A stretch of 43,400 bases of DNA from Bdellovibrionales bacterium (GTDB lineage Bacteria; Bdellovibrionota; UBA1018; JADZFF01): the NCBI GenBank assembly GCA_020850015.1, contig JADZFF010000179.1, positions 1-43,400 of the forward strand, in the 5' to 3' direction. The notes under the pieces are model-generated. The model was not told where the DNA came from, searched no databases, and saw only the letters and a list, made by a program, of their open reading frames with translations. Position numbers and translations under genes: made by a program. Shown here piece after piece: positions 6,715 through 15,434 of this stretch (within the stretch, counting starts at the first letter, position 1; every line of letters begins with the position of its first letter).

Positions 6715-8955
6715 TTACGAAGTCTTAAGGCGCTCAAAGTGTACTTTGCCCTCGCGTTCGTAGTAGCTGCGCAGGGGTCGGTGCACGGGTTTTTCGAGCT
6801 CCGGATCGTGACGTAGCAGCTCTTGGGCGTCGTCCCGGGCGCGGAAGAGCCACTCCTGGTCTCGCACCAGATTGGCCATGTGGAAGGGGAGATCGCCGCT
6901 CTGGCGCGTGCCCAGGAACTCGCCCGGCCCGCGGATTTCGAGGTCGGCCTCCGCAATCCTGAATCCGTCCTGGGTTTGCTCGAGCACCTTGAGCCGCTGA
7001 ACGGAGGTCTCACCCATGTGCTCGGCGGCGAACAACAGGCAGACCGACGCGTGCGCGCCCCGGCCCACGCGGCCCCGCAGCTGGTGAAGCTGCGAGAGCC
7101 CGAAACGCTCGGCATGCTCCACGACCATCACGGTGGCGTTCGGCACGTCCACTCCCACCTCCACCACGGTGGTGGAAACGAGCAGGTGGATCTCGTTTCG
7201 GGCGAAGGACTGCATCACGGCGCTCTTCTCGTCGGGTCTCATCTGCCCGTGCAGGATCCCCACTTTGAACTCCGGAAAGGTCTCCTTTGCCAGGCGTTCC
7301 CCCGCCACCTGCACCGACTGAAGATGCTCGAAGCCCTCGGCCTCGCTTTCCTCAACGAGCGGATAGATGAAATACGCCTGCCGCCCGGCGCGAAGCTCCT
7401 TGCGGACGTGATCGTAGGCCCTCGCCCTGCCGGCCTGCCGGACGACATGCGTGATCACGGGCGTGCGGCCCGGCGGCATTTCGCGGATCGTGGTGACGGC
7501 AAGGTCGCCGTAGGCCGTAAGCGCGAGGGTGCGGGGGATCGGCGTCGCGGTCATGACCAGTTGGTGCGGATGCTCGAACCGTCCCGGGGAACCGGGCCGG
7601 GGGCGAGTTCCTTTGTCGCGAAGCGTGCGGCGCTGGTCGACGCCGAATCGGTGCTGCTCGTCGACGAGCAGCAGTTGGAGGTTCTTGAACACGACCGCTT
7701 CCTCGAGCACGGCATGGGTTCCTACGAGGAGGAGGGGTTGTCCCGCGGCGAGCTTCGGCATGAGCTCGCGCCGCGCGGAGGCAGAAGTCTTTCCCGTCAG
7801 AAGCTCCACGCGCAGACGGCCGCCGAAGAGCCGGACGCAGCCCCGGTAGTGCTGCTCGGCGAGAATTTCCGTCGGTGCCATCAGCACGGCCTGGCCGCCC
7901 CCTGCGAGCACCGCGCCGCAGGCCAGGAAGGCCACCGCGGTCTTTCCCGATCCCACGTCGCCCTGGATCAGCCGGTTCATGGGCGAGGACAAAGAGAGAT
8001 CCGCGAGCACCTCTTCCACCGCTTTCTTCTGATCGCCCGTGAGCTTGAAGGGGAGCGCTGAGGCCAGATCAGCCACCGCAGGATTCGCCTGGGCGCGCGG
8101 GACCGCCGGCGCCTCCTCCCGTGCCATGTTCAGCCGTTTCCTGAGCACGAGATACTCGAACTTCAGGAATTCCTCGTAGATCAGGCGAAGATGAGCCGGG
8201 GTGCGAAAGGCCGCGAGTGTCTGAAGCTCCGTGCCCTCCCCGGGAAAATGGATCGACCGGATCGCCTCGGGAAGGGAAGGGAAGCCGTGCTGGCTCAGAG
8301 TCGCGGCCGGCAGGTCTTCTCCGAGGATGCCGGAGAAACGTTCCAGCGCGTTCCAGAGGATCTTGCGGAGCTGCCGGGTGGGGATGCCTTCGAGCTCCTT
8401 GTATACGGGCACGACCCGGCCCGTGTTGAAGTCAGGCTCAGCGGCCGCGGTGGGCATGGCCGGCATGCCCTTCCCGCGCTGGATCTCCGGATGGAGGATT
8501 TCCAGGCGCCCGCTGTAGCGCTTCGGCTTGCCCGTCACGCGCAGCTCAGTGCCGGGGGTCAGCGAGGCCTCCATGCTCGGGTGGAAATGGAACCACTTCA
8601 GGGCCACGCGTCCCGTGGCGTCCTCGCAGTTGGCTTCGAGCATTCGGGTGTTCCGGCTCCGGATCGGGATGGCGCGGCGGTTGAGCACGGTCACTACGAT
8701 CGTTGCCTGCTCGCCCTCGCGAAGCTCCGACACGGTGCTGAAGCGCGTTCGGTCCTCGTAGGCCCTGGGAAAGAAGTAGAGAAGCTCGCGCACGGTCGCG
8801 ATCCCGCGGCCTGCGAGCTGCGCCCCGAGCTTCGGGCCCACGCCCTTCACGAACTGCACGGGAGTATCGAGTCCGAGGTCCGCGGCTGCGCGAGCGGACC
8901 GGCTACTCGTAGCGGACTTCGAGGACTTCGTAGCGGCGGACGCCTTTGGGAGCAT
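6715..8955 (-). CDS. recG: ATP-dependent DNA helicase RecG
   Basis: Branch-migration helicase that remodels stalled replication forks and Holliday junctions. The 746-residue product contains the N-terminal wedge/OB region ([12 protein letters not shown] near 36, [13 protein letters not shown] near 58), the helicase core with Walker A GDVGSGKT at 332-339, the DEQH box at 432-435, [10 protein letters not shown], and the RecG-typical QLRGRVGRG motif. The first 25 residues are Ser/Ala/Lys-rich, unlike the family, and coincide with the 53-base overlap with greA. A GTG just past the greA stop (at PVQF) is an alternative start. The greA-recG order on one strand suggests co-transcription. Confidence 0.96.
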   Translation of the reverse strand: MLPKASAATKSSKSATSSRSARAAADLGLDTPVQFVKGVGPKLGAQLAGRGIATVRELLYFFPRAYEDRTRFSTVSELREGEQATIVVTVLNRRAIPIRSRNTRMLEANCEDATGRVALKWFHFHPSMEASLTPGTELRVTGKPKRYSGRLEILHPEIQRGKGMPAMPTAAAEPDFNTGRVVPVYKELEGIPTRQLRKILWNALERFSGILGEDLPAATLSQHGFPSLPEAIRSIHFPGEGTELQTLAAFRTPAHLRLIYEEFLKFEYLVLRKRLNMAREEAPAVPRAQANPAVADLASALPFKLTGDQKKAVEEVLADLSLSSPMNRLIQGDVGSGKTAVAFLACGAVLAGGGQAVLMAPTEILAEQHYRGCVRLFGGRLRVELLTGKTSASARRELMPKLAAGQPLLLVGTHAVLEEAVVFKNLQLLLVDEQHRFGVDQRRTLRDKGTRPRPGSPGRFEHPHQLVMTATPIPRTLALTAYGDLAVTTIREMPPGRTPVITHVVRQAGRARAYDHVRKELRAGRQAYFIYPLVEESEAEGFEHLQSVQVAGERLAKETFPEFKVGILHGQMRPDEKSAVMQSFARNEIHLLVSTTVVEVGVDVPNATVMVVEHAERFGLSQLHQLRGRVGRGAHASVCLLFAAEHMGETSVQRLKVLEQTQDGFRIAEADLEIRGPGEFLGTRQSGDLPFHMANLVRDQEWLFRARDDAQELLRHDPELEKPVHRPLRSYYEREGKVHFERLKTS

Positions 8956-9382
8956 GCACCATCACCTCGTCGCCCTCGGTTTTGCCGATCAACGCGCGGG
9001 CGATCGGCGAAGTTACTCCCACTTTGCCCCGCTTGATGTCGGCCTCATCCACGCCGACGATCTGGTAGCGCACTTCCTCGCCCGACTCCTCGTCGGTGAG
9101 GCGGACCGTGGCGCCGAAGACGATCTTGTCGCTCTGGATGCTCGAAGGATCGATCACCTGCGCGCGGGCGAGCTTGTCGCTGATGTCCTGGATGCGCCCT
9201 TCGATGAATCCCTGGCGCTCCTTCGCCGCGGAGTAGTCGGCGTTCTCGGAGAGGTCGCCGTGGCCGCGCGCGATCTCGATCGCTTTCACGACGGCGGGGC
9301 GGTCCACCGTCTTCAGGCGGCGGAGCTCCTCCTCGAGGGTTTTCTTCCCGAGCACGGTCATGGGTACTTTGTCGTCGGCCAT
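8903..9382 (-). CDS. greA: Transcription elongation factor GreA
   Basis: Stimulates RNA polymerase to cleave backtracked transcripts. The 159-residue protein has the N-terminal coiled coil carrying the conserved acidic tip in GDLSENADY (Asp43, Glu46) and the C-terminal FKBP-like domain with [27 protein letters not shown]. The length is typical. No good Shine-Dalgarno precedes the ATG; two direct AGGCCTAA repeats lie 10-28 bases upstream. It overlaps recG by 53 bases and is divergent from the ABC ATPase gene. Confidence 0.97.
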   Translation of the reverse strand: MADDKVPMTVLGKKTLEEELRRLKTVDRPAVVKAIEIARGHGDLSENADYSAAKERQGFIEGRIQDISDKLARAQVIDPSSIQSDKIVFGATVRLTDEESGEEVRYQIVGVDEADIKRGKVGVTSPIARALIGKTEGDEVMVHAPKGVRRYEVLEVRYE

Positions 9383-9391
9383 AGGCGGGAA

Positions 9392-9410
9392 AGGCCTAAC
9401 ACAGGCCTAA
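9392..9410. repeat. Direct repeat of AGGCCTAA with 11-bp period in front of greA
   Basis: Two identical octamers (9392-9399 and 9403-9410) are separated by CAC. The period of 11 places both palindromic AGGCCT cores on the same helix face, next to the greA start. It may be an operator or chance; nothing else supports a function. Confidence 0.4.
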
Positions 9411-9478
9411 AAGAGGGTGCAAGGCCGCAGCGCGATAGGCCGGCCTGATGGGCACTGCGTCGGATCGAGGGCGAGCGC

Positions 9479-9507
9479 TTGGCGGGTGGCCCGGGATGCC
9501 GTATCGT
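9479..9507 (+). promoter_or_regulatory. Candidate promoter of the ABC ATPase gene
   Basis: TTGGCG (9479-9484) and TATCGT (9502-9507) are separated by exactly 17 bases. The predicted start site near 9514 is almost at the ATG (9516), and no Shine-Dalgarno is present. If real, the mRNA would be essentially leaderless. Each box matches consensus at four of six positions. Confidence 0.4.
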
Positions 9508-9515
9508 TGCGCGGA

Positions 9516-10214
9516 ATGCTGCTTAAAGTCGAAGGATTGCGGAAAACCTATTCCCGGGGTGAACAGGAAGTCGAGGCCCTCAAGGGCGTGACTTTGGAGA
9601 TCGGCCGGGGGCAATTCGCTTCCATCATGGGTCCCAGCGGGTCGGGCAAGAGCACGCTCCTTCACCTACTGGGGGGGCTGGATCGCCCGAGCGCGGGGGC
9701 CGTGTTGCTGGACGGTCAGAGGTTGGATGAATACTCGGACGACGAGCTCTCGGCCTTTCGCCGGCGCAAGCTTGGGTTCATCTTCCAGTTCTTCAACCTC
9801 ATTCCCACGCTCTCAGCCGCGGAAAACGTGGCTCTCCCGCGGCTCCTCGACGGCGAGCCGATGGCGAAGATCCTGTCGAAGGCCACCGAGCTTCTGGACC
9901 GCATGGGCCTGAAGACCAGGATGAATCACCGCCCCGATCAGCTTTCGGGCGGTGAGATGCAGAGGGTAGCTATCGCCCGCGCACTGGTCACGGACCCCGT
10001 GCTGATCCTGGCCGACGAGCCCACGGGCAACCTCGATTCCGCCACGGGCAATGGCGTGCTCGAGCTCCTGGAGCGCCTCTGCAGGGAACAGGGGCAGACG
10101 ATCGTGATGGTCACGCACGATCTCGCGGCAGCCACCTACGGCACGCGCCTGATCCGCCTGCGCGACGGCCATGTCGAGAGCGACGGGCCTCCTCCGGTCA
10201 AGTCGTCCCACTAG
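9516..10214 (+). CDS. ABC transporter ATP-binding protein, LolD/MacB type
   Basis: A 232-residue nucleotide-binding subunit of the MacB/LolD/FtsE type. It has Walker [10 protein letters not shown] at 39-47, a Q-loop in [18 protein letters not shown], signature [15 protein letters not shown], Walker [13 protein letters not shown] and H-loop VMVTHD. The Q-loop and signature wording is typical of LolD and relatives, which power lipoprotein release or mechanotransmission across the envelope. No permease gene is next to it, so the partner must be elsewhere and the lolD symbol is not assigned. I use the ATG at 9516, as upstream in-frame residues are not family-like. It overlaps the convergent metallopeptidase-like gene by four bases (CTAG). 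Confidence 0.9.
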   Translation: MLLKVEGLRKTYSRGEQEVEALKGVTLEIGRGQFASIMGPSGSGKSTLLHLLGGLDRPSAGAVLLDGQRLDEYSDDELSAFRRRKLGFIFQFFNLIPTLSAAENVALPRLLDGEPMAKILSKATELLDRMGLKTRMNHRPDQLSGGEMQRVAIARALVTDPVLILADEPTGNLDSATGNGVLELLERLCREQGQTIVMVTHDLAAATYGTRLIRLRDGHVESDGPPPVKSSH

Positions 10215-11128
10215 CGCGCGGGGCAGGGCGATCGATGCGCCACGCCTGGGATGTCAGCGAGCGCTGAGGAATGCGCGCCGGCTTCTGTTCTCATCCTCTC
10301 GGTGGCGCAGGTCCAGGGCGTTCGATCCAAAGCGCAGGCCGTGGCGAAGCGGCGCCGGGCCATGCAGGCGGGTCGATCGTAGGGATCGCTCACGGTGTCG
10401 CTCTGGCAATCGGCGGGGCCCACACTCGCCCAGCGGGAGCTGAAGCTCGGCACCGTGTCGATCGGGGGGATCTCGGAGGCCCCGGCACGGTTCAGCGCGT
10501 CCGCTTCCTCGCGCCCCACCTCGCCCATGCAGGCGTACTGGCAGGAGTAAGTCGGGTCGGGGAAGCCCAGGGAGTGGCCGAAGGGCGCTCGGTCGTAGCT
10601 GATGTGATGGTGGGAGGAATCGCAGACATGGATCGACTCGTGGAAGATCCGCGCGGCCATCGAGTAGTCCGAGATGCTGCCCGCGCCGCCCCCGCCGGAT
10701 CGGAACACGACGGAGATGTCGCGCGCCCCGCGGTGAGTATGCCCCCCGGCGATCCCGGTGGCGGCCTCGCAGCGGAAATTCATTTTCGGCCTCGCGGCGT
10801 AGTGGGTGTAGATCGCCTGCGCGAGCGAGGGGTTCAGCACGTTCAGGCACTGGTCCACGCGATCCATGAACTGGGCGATGCCTCGGAGCACGCGGGCGCG
10901 CTGCTCGTCCGTGCAGTCCTCCGTCGTGACGTTGAGGAGCGATTCCACGGCATCGAGCCCGACGGTGGAAGCATACCGCGCCACCTCGGTGGGATCGGTG
11001 AGGCAGTCGCCCTCGATCCCACCCTCGCCCGTGAGGCTCGAAAGCCCGAACCCCGCCCGTGCCGCGACCGGGGCCGTCAGTAAAAAGACAAGGAGAGCCG
11101 CTCTGAAACGCCGCCTTTGCGGCTTCAT
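10211..11128 (-). CDS. Secreted zinc-metallopeptidase-like protein (HESIH)
   Basis: A 305-residue exported protein. A Sec signal peptide is clear: MKPQRRRFR n-region, AALLVFLLTAPV core and an AARA cleavage site near residue 25. An HExxH motif (HESIH, His163-Glu164-His167) is followed by a His-rich stretch (SSHHH) and an acidic GEVGREEADAL segment that could supply the third zinc ligand. About ten Cys suggest disulfides in the periplasm or outside. I recognise no family. The start could also be the ATG at 11146, but the signal peptide reads best from 11128. It is divergent from a second HExxH gene, with 121 bases between them. Confidence 0.65.
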   Translation of the reverse strand: MKPQRRRFRAALLVFLLTAPVAARAGFGLSSLTGEGGIEGDCLTDPTEVARYASTVGLDAVESLLNVTTEDCTDEQRARVLRGIAQFMDRVDQCLNVLNPSLAQAIYTHYAARPKMNFRCEAATGIAGGHTHRGARDISVVFRSGGGGAGSISDYSMAARIFHESIHVCDSSHHHISYDRAPFGHSLGFPDPTYSCQYACMGEVGREEADALNRAGASEIPPIDTVPSFSSRWASVGPADCQSDTVSDPYDRPACMARRRFATACALDRTPWTCATERMRTEAGAHSSALADIPGVAHRSPCPAR

Positions 11129-11249
11129 TCCCCCGTTTTCCCGCATGCCTATGAGGATAGCATCCCGCGCCAGCACGGTCCGCCTGTGTCCCGGCCGACC
11201 CCCTGTTCCGCCCTTCGGGAGGCGGCTATAGTAAAAGAGGGGGTTCCGC
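11129..11249. promoter_or_regulatory. Shared divergent promoter region of the two metallopeptidase-like genes
   Basis: This 121-base region separates two oppositely transcribed exported HExxH proteins. On the plus strand a TATAGT (11227-11232) lies upstream of a strong AGAGGGGG ribosome site and the TTG start. No convincing -35 is seen at the right distance. A short CCGCC/GGCGG inverted repeat sits just before the TATAGT. Confidence 0.35.
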
Positions 11250-12983
11250 TTGAAGATTGCTCTACACCTCAGCCTCTCGGTTGCGTTGGTGATGATTCCT
11301 TTCAACACGTCAGCTGAAGAACCGCTCGTTGCGAACGAGGTGGTGCCGAAGCAGAACAGCCAGACGAGCCTTTTCCCCCAGGTGGGAGAGCGGCGCGCGC
11401 TGTTCGAGGGCGGCCCCGAGCTCGTGAATCGGGGGGAGATGCTGGAATACCGGTATCCCGACGGCGGCTCGATGAAAGGCCACTTCGGGCAGGACGGCAG
11501 ACTGCTTCGCACCGAGGAGTACGACGCCGGGGACAGGCTGGTCGAAACGCGCGAGTTCGGGCAGGAGATGCTCATTACCCGGCACGGCAGCCCGCGCACC
11601 CGCGAACGTTGGACTTCGAAGATGAGTGGCGCCACGAAGGAGACCGTCTCCGTGGTGATCGAGGAGAAGTGGGACTCCAAAAAAGGTGCATTCATTGAGA
11701 CCGCGCGCCGCGAGATGCCCTCGGTTCAGGCCTGCATCACCCACGCCACGGCACCTGCTTCGGATCTCGCGAAGGCGGTGGACACGGTGATCTGTACGGG
11801 CGAGGGGAAAAACACGGGCTGCAACGCGGCCCGCGCCACCTCGATCGATGGGTACACGGATCTTTCCCCTCCCGCGGTCAGCTCGGTGGGCGGGATCTGC
11901 GTGGACAACGGCTGCATCCAGCGCCGTGTGCTGAGCGAGGGTCAGGAGGGATGTCGGTGGCTGGATGCCACCCATCGGCAGATCTGCGCGTCGGATACCA
12001 CCAACCAGAGCTATGTCCGGTACCGGGACATGAATCCCGAGATCTGCGCGGACGGATACGATCCGAGCGCGAGCTCGAGCTTCCTGGATCCCGTGACCTG
12101 CTTCCGCGAATCGCCTGCGGCGGGCGATCTCAACAATCTCCTTCAGGAGACGCTCTATGAGGGCGCGCTCTGCCTGGCGAACATGGCGCCGGGAACCGCG
12201 GCGGCGCGTACGCGTACGGTGAATCGAGTAAACTCCAACACGCTCAGCGGCAGCTCGGCCACGGCACTTCGGGCTGCAAACCAACTCCCGATGCGGAATT
12301 CGGCGCTGATGCTCATGATGTACAACCAGAACAACAGTTTTGGCGACACCATGAGCGCCAACGATCAGTTCGTGAACGAGGCGGTGACGGCGCCGGATGG
12401 GAGCATCAGCTTGCGGAACGCGCGGCGCACGCAGGCTCAGCTTTCGACGCAGCTCGGGGGCGCTCCGAACGGCCCGATCACCATCGCCTGCGGGAACGGC
12501 ACCCTGAACGCGAGCAGCCGCGGCGTGGGGCGGGCCATGGCTGCGGGGCCACTGCCAGGATCGCCGGGCTGGCCGGTGATGGTTCTCCGCAATCCGATCA
12601 ACCCGGAGATCTTTCGCCCAGGTTCCGACTTTCCGGGCGGCGTGAACAACGCGCGCCAGAACTACAAGGGCACGCTCATGCATGAGCTCATGCACATGAT
12701 CGGCTATCCGCACGACGAGGCCTCGATCCCCGTTCATTCCGCCTGCGCTGCCGCGTGTTTTCCCACCGCGGGGCGCACCACGGGCGACCGCGCGCGCCGT
12801 TGCACTCCTGAGCTCAACACGATGTCTCAGAACCTGAATCGGCAGGTATGCTCGGGCGCGCTCGGATCCCGCGCGGACTCTGCCGCCTTCTCCGCTCAGA
12901 GCGACAACTTCAGGCGCAGCAACTGCGCCTGCTACGAAACTCGCAACCCCCACACCTCAACCGCGCTTTGCAGCTTCCTCTAA
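11250..12983 (+). CDS. Secreted metzincin-like zinc metallopeptidase (HELMHMIGYPH)
   Basis: A 577-residue exported protein. Translation begins at a TTG, supported by an AGAGGGGG sequence about 8 bases upstream and by the signal peptide (KIALHLSLSVALVMIPF core, cleavage near TSA at residue 22). Residues about 65-105 hold YwqK-like short repeats (YRYPDGGSMKGHF, DGRLLRTEEYDAG). The catalytic motif is a full HExxHxxGxxH: His478, Glu479, His482, Gly485, His488, followed by Asp489. This is the long zinc-binding motif of metzincins. More than fifteen Cys suggest several disulfides. There is no obvious membrane anchor after the signal, so it is probably secreted or periplasmic. The target is unknown; a role in extracellular protein digestion is inference. 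Confidence 0.78.
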   Translation: MKIALHLSLSVALVMIPFNTSAEEPLVANEVVPKQNSQTSLFPQVGERRALFEGGPELVNRGEMLEYRYPDGGSMKGHFGQDGRLLRTEEYDAGDRLVETREFGQEMLITRHGSPRTRERWTSKMSGATKETVSVVIEEKWDSKKGAFIETARREMPSVQACITHATAPASDLAKAVDTVICTGEGKNTGCNAARATSIDGYTDLSPPAVSSVGGICVDNGCIQRRVLSEGQEGCRWLDATHRQICASDTTNQSYVRYRDMNPEICADGYDPSASSSFLDPVTCFRESPAAGDLNNLLQETLYEGALCLANMAPGTAAARTRTVNRVNSNTLSGSSATALRAANQLPMRNSALMLMMYNQNNSFGDTMSANDQFVNEAVTAPDGSISLRNARRTQAQLSTQLGGAPNGPITIACGNGTLNASSRGVGRAMAAGPLPGSPGWPVMVLRNPINPEIFRPGSDFPGGVNNARQNYKGTLMHELMHMIGYPHDEASIPVHSACAAACFPTAGRTTGDRARRCTPELNTMSQNLNRQVCSGALGSRADSAAFSAQSDNFRRSNCACYETRNPHTSTALCSFL

Positions 12984-13051
12984 ATTAAACCGTACCATTA
13001 TTGTCGGACTTAAGGTAAGCTCCGCGCCGGGTGAGCCTTAAGGTGCCAGTA

Positions 13052-14026
13052 ATGCATTGGATGATGTTCATCGTTTCAGCAAGTTGCGTGCTTTTTGGGG
13101 TGGGCTGCGTAGAGCCTCCCTTGAACTGGGAAGAGGTGGAGAATCTGCCTCATGGCGATCGTTTCATCGTCCAGCGCGGTGAGGTTCCCGTAGTGGTCAC
13201 CGCCCCGCATGCCGGTTGGCAGCGTGTGAAGGGGTTGTCCGAGCGCGACTGCGATGATCCCGGCCTTCCTTCCGGCTGCAGGGGCGGAGGTTGTATGAGC
13301 GGCGGGATCGGGCCGAGAGTCGCGGGCGGCGCCGACTTTCGGTCCCTTCAGGTGGCCGAGGCCATGGCGGACGAGCTCGAATCCTGCCTGGGCGGCCGTC
13401 CCTACGTGGTGATCCCCACGATCGCGCGCGCGATCATGGACTTCAATCGGGACGCCGACGATCCGAAGGGCGAGCGTTGCTCCTTCGATGACCCCGGGGC
13501 GCGCCCTTACTGGGAAGGCTATCACCGCCGGATCGCGATCACGATCAGTGAGATTCAGAAACAATGGGGCGACGAAGGGCTATTGGCCGACGTGCACGGC
13601 TTCGGAAGCGGTGAGCTGGGCAAGGGCCACGCTCTTTCCCTGGGCACCGGCGGCAAGGTGGGGACGACTCTTCCTTTCCGAGGCGCCGAGGAGGGTATCC
13701 CGTTCCTCTTCTCTTCGAGCGCCGGCCTTCGGGCCCTCTTCCTCCAGGGTATGGAGGGAGTGCTCGACTCCCTCCTGTTTCACACGGATGTCGTGCCTAG
13801 AGCGGCCACGGGTTCCGGCGCGAGCTACGAGGGCACGCCGAACGGCAGGTTCTCCGTGAGGCGGTATTCAGGGATTTTGGATGGCGCGCCGACTCCGCCC
13901 ATCGACGCCATCCAGCTCGAGTTCTCGCGCGGGCTTCGGCTGGAGAACACCGCGGAGAATTCCGGCAGGGTCGCGGCCAGGGCACTCTGCGAGTCGCTTT
14001 CCCGTCATCCCGTGGCGTCGAACTGA
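13052..14026 (+). CDS. Lipoprotein of the N-formylglutamate amidohydrolase-like family
   Basis: A 324-residue protein with a lipoprotein signal (LFGVGC, lipidated Cys19). I chose the ATG at 13052 because AAGG lies 9 bases upstream; a GTG at 13031 is in frame but lacks one. The body shows the FGase-type pattern: VVVTAPHAG near 45, a central RAIMDFNRDADD, WEGYHRRI, LLADVHGFGSG and a terminal IQLEFSRGLR. The His, Asp/Asn-Arg and Glu blocks are those expected for metal and carboxylate binding. Family members release formate from N-formylglutamate or act on related substrates in the cytoplasm, so a lipid-anchored exported version is unusual. The Cys-rich insertion around residues 68-82 is also atypical. 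It may act on a poly-glutamate or peptide substrate outside the cytoplasm; that is inference. Confidence 0.68.
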   Translation: MHWMMFIVSASCVLFGVGCVEPPLNWEEVENLPHGDRFIVQRGEVPVVVTAPHAGWQRVKGLSERDCDDPGLPSGCRGGGCMSGGIGPRVAGGADFRSLQVAEAMADELESCLGGRPYVVIPTIARAIMDFNRDADDPKGERCSFDDPGARPYWEGYHRRIAITISEIQKQWGDEGLLADVHGFGSGELGKGHALSLGTGGKVGTTLPFRGAEEGIPFLFSSSAGLRALFLQGMEGVLDSLLFHTDVVPRAATGSGASYEGTPNGRFSVRRYSGILDGAPTPPIDAIQLEFSRGLRLENTAENSGRVAARALCESLSRHPVASN

Positions 14027-14031
14027 ACGCG

Positions 14032-14056
14032 TTGCCAAGCGCGCGGTCCGTGGCAA
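14032..14056. promoter_or_regulatory. TTGCCA/TGGCAA inverted repeat before the permease gene
   Basis: TTGCCA (14032-14037) and TGGCAA (14051-14056) are perfect inverted repeats with a 13-base spacer, ending 9 bases before the ATG. TTGCCA also resembles a -35 box; the matching -10 (CAAGAT) is poor. No Shine-Dalgarno precedes the start. It may be an operator or a small hairpin. Confidence 0.35.
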
Positions 14057-14065
14057 GATCGCAAC

Positions 14066-15427
14066 ATGAAGAAATCGACGAAGGGCCTGATTCGAGGACT
14101 CGGCCTCTGGGATGCCACCGCGCTGGTCGCCGGGACCGTGATCGGGACCGGGATCTTTCTCAAGACGACGGCCATGGCCCAGGTGGCGGGCTCGCCGGGC
14201 TGGGTGCTTGCCGCCTGGGTGGCGGCCGGAGCGCTCAGCGTCGCTGGAGCGCTCGTATACGCCGAAGCCGGAGCGCGCCATCCCGAGGCGGGCGGCGAGT
14301 ATGTCTATCTTCGAAAGGCCTACGGCGATCTACCAGCCTTTCTCTGCGGGTGGACCCGGTTCTGGATCGGCTCGCCCGGCTCGATCGCGGCTTACGCGGT
14401 GGCTGTCGCGGCGTTTTCGCGTGACGGCGGATTTCCGATCGACTCCTTCCCGGGAGGCGGCACCGGGTTCGCGCTCGTCCTTGTGACGGTGCTCTCGGCG
14501 ATGAACTGCATGGCCGTGGCGGTATCGGGGCGCGTGGCCACGGTGATCACGGCCCTGAAGGCCTTTTTGATCTTCGCAATCACCTTTGGCATCTTCCTCG
14601 CCTCCGACACGGGAAGCCTGGAGTATGTCGGCGCCGCGCAGGCCGTGAGCCCGGGGTTCCCCGGCTGGAGCGCTTTTGGCGTGGCCACGCTGGCCGCGCT
14701 CTGGGCCTTCGATGGGTGGAACGGCATGCCCATGATGGCGGGCGAGATTCGGGAGCCGAAGCGGAACGTACCTCTGGGGCTCATGATCGGCGTGGGCTCG
14801 GTGCTGCTGCTTTACCTGCTCGCGAACCTCGCCTACTTCTACGCGCTTCCCTTCGAAACGATTCTCACCGCGAATTCCTCGGACCATCCAGAGGCGCCCT
14901 CGGTCGGCGCGCTAGCCGCAGCAACCTTCCTGGGGCCTGCGGGTCAGGGTGTTCTTTCGCTGGCCTTTATCCTCTCAGCCCTGGGCGCCATGAACGCCAC
15001 GGTGCTCGCGGGGGCCCGAGTGCCCTACGCGATGGCCTGCGATGGGCTCGCGCCCCGCTGGCTGGCGGGGCTCACGCCGAAGGGCCGTGTGCCCGCGAGG
15101 GCCGTGGCCTTGCAGGCGATGGTAGCCGGCCTGCTGGTTCTTTGGGGTACATTCGATCAGCTCACGGACTACGTCGTGTTCGCCTCTTGGATCTTCTACG
15201 GCGCGGTGGCGGGCGCAGTGTTCAAATTCCGAGGTGCGGAGCGCGGAAACAAGGCATGGGTGGGCGAGTATCGCTCGCCCCTATTCCCTGTTCTGCCGGC
15301 GGTTTTCCTCGCGATGACCGCCTTCCTGCTCGCCAACACGCTCTACACGAACCCCCTGGGTTCGGGCATTGGGCTCGCCATGATTGCGGTGGGCGTGCCG
15401 GCGTATCTCTGGATTCGGAGAGTCTGA
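14066..15427 (+). CDS. APC-family amino acid permease
   Basis: A 453-residue inner-membrane transporter with about 12 hydrophobic segments. It opens with LWDATALVAGTVIGTGIFLK, the TM1 signature of the amino acid/polyamine/organocation superfamily with its GxGIF substrate-binding break. It continues with ARHPEAGGEYVYLRKAYG between TM2 and TM3, and WAFDGWNGMPMMAGEIREPKRNVP in the middle, typical of the LAT-like branch. Transport of an amino acid by exchange or proton symport is inferred from family. It ends 7 bases before the convergent FAAL-ACP-AOS gene. A possible operator or hairpin precedes it. Confidence 0.9.
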   Translation: MKKSTKGLIRGLGLWDATALVAGTVIGTGIFLKTTAMAQVAGSPGWVLAAWVAAGALSVAGALVYAEAGARHPEAGGEYVYLRKAYGDLPAFLCGWTRFWIGSPGSIAAYAVAVAAFSRDGGFPIDSFPGGGTGFALVLVTVLSAMNCMAVAVSGRVATVITALKAFLIFAITFGIFLASDTGSLEYVGAAQAVSPGFPGWSAFGVATLAALWAFDGWNGMPMMAGEIREPKRNVPLGLMIGVGSVLLLYLLANLAYFYALPFETILTANSSDHPEAPSVGALAAATFLGPAGQGVLSLAFILSALGAMNATVLAGARVPYAMACDGLAPRWLAGLTPKGRVPARAVALQAMVAGLLVLWGTFDQLTDYVVFASWIFYGAVAGAVFKFRGAERGNKAWVGEYRSPLFPVLPAVFLAMTAFLLANTLYTNPLGSGIGLAMIAVGVPAYLWIRRV

Positions 15428-15434
15428 CGCGCGC

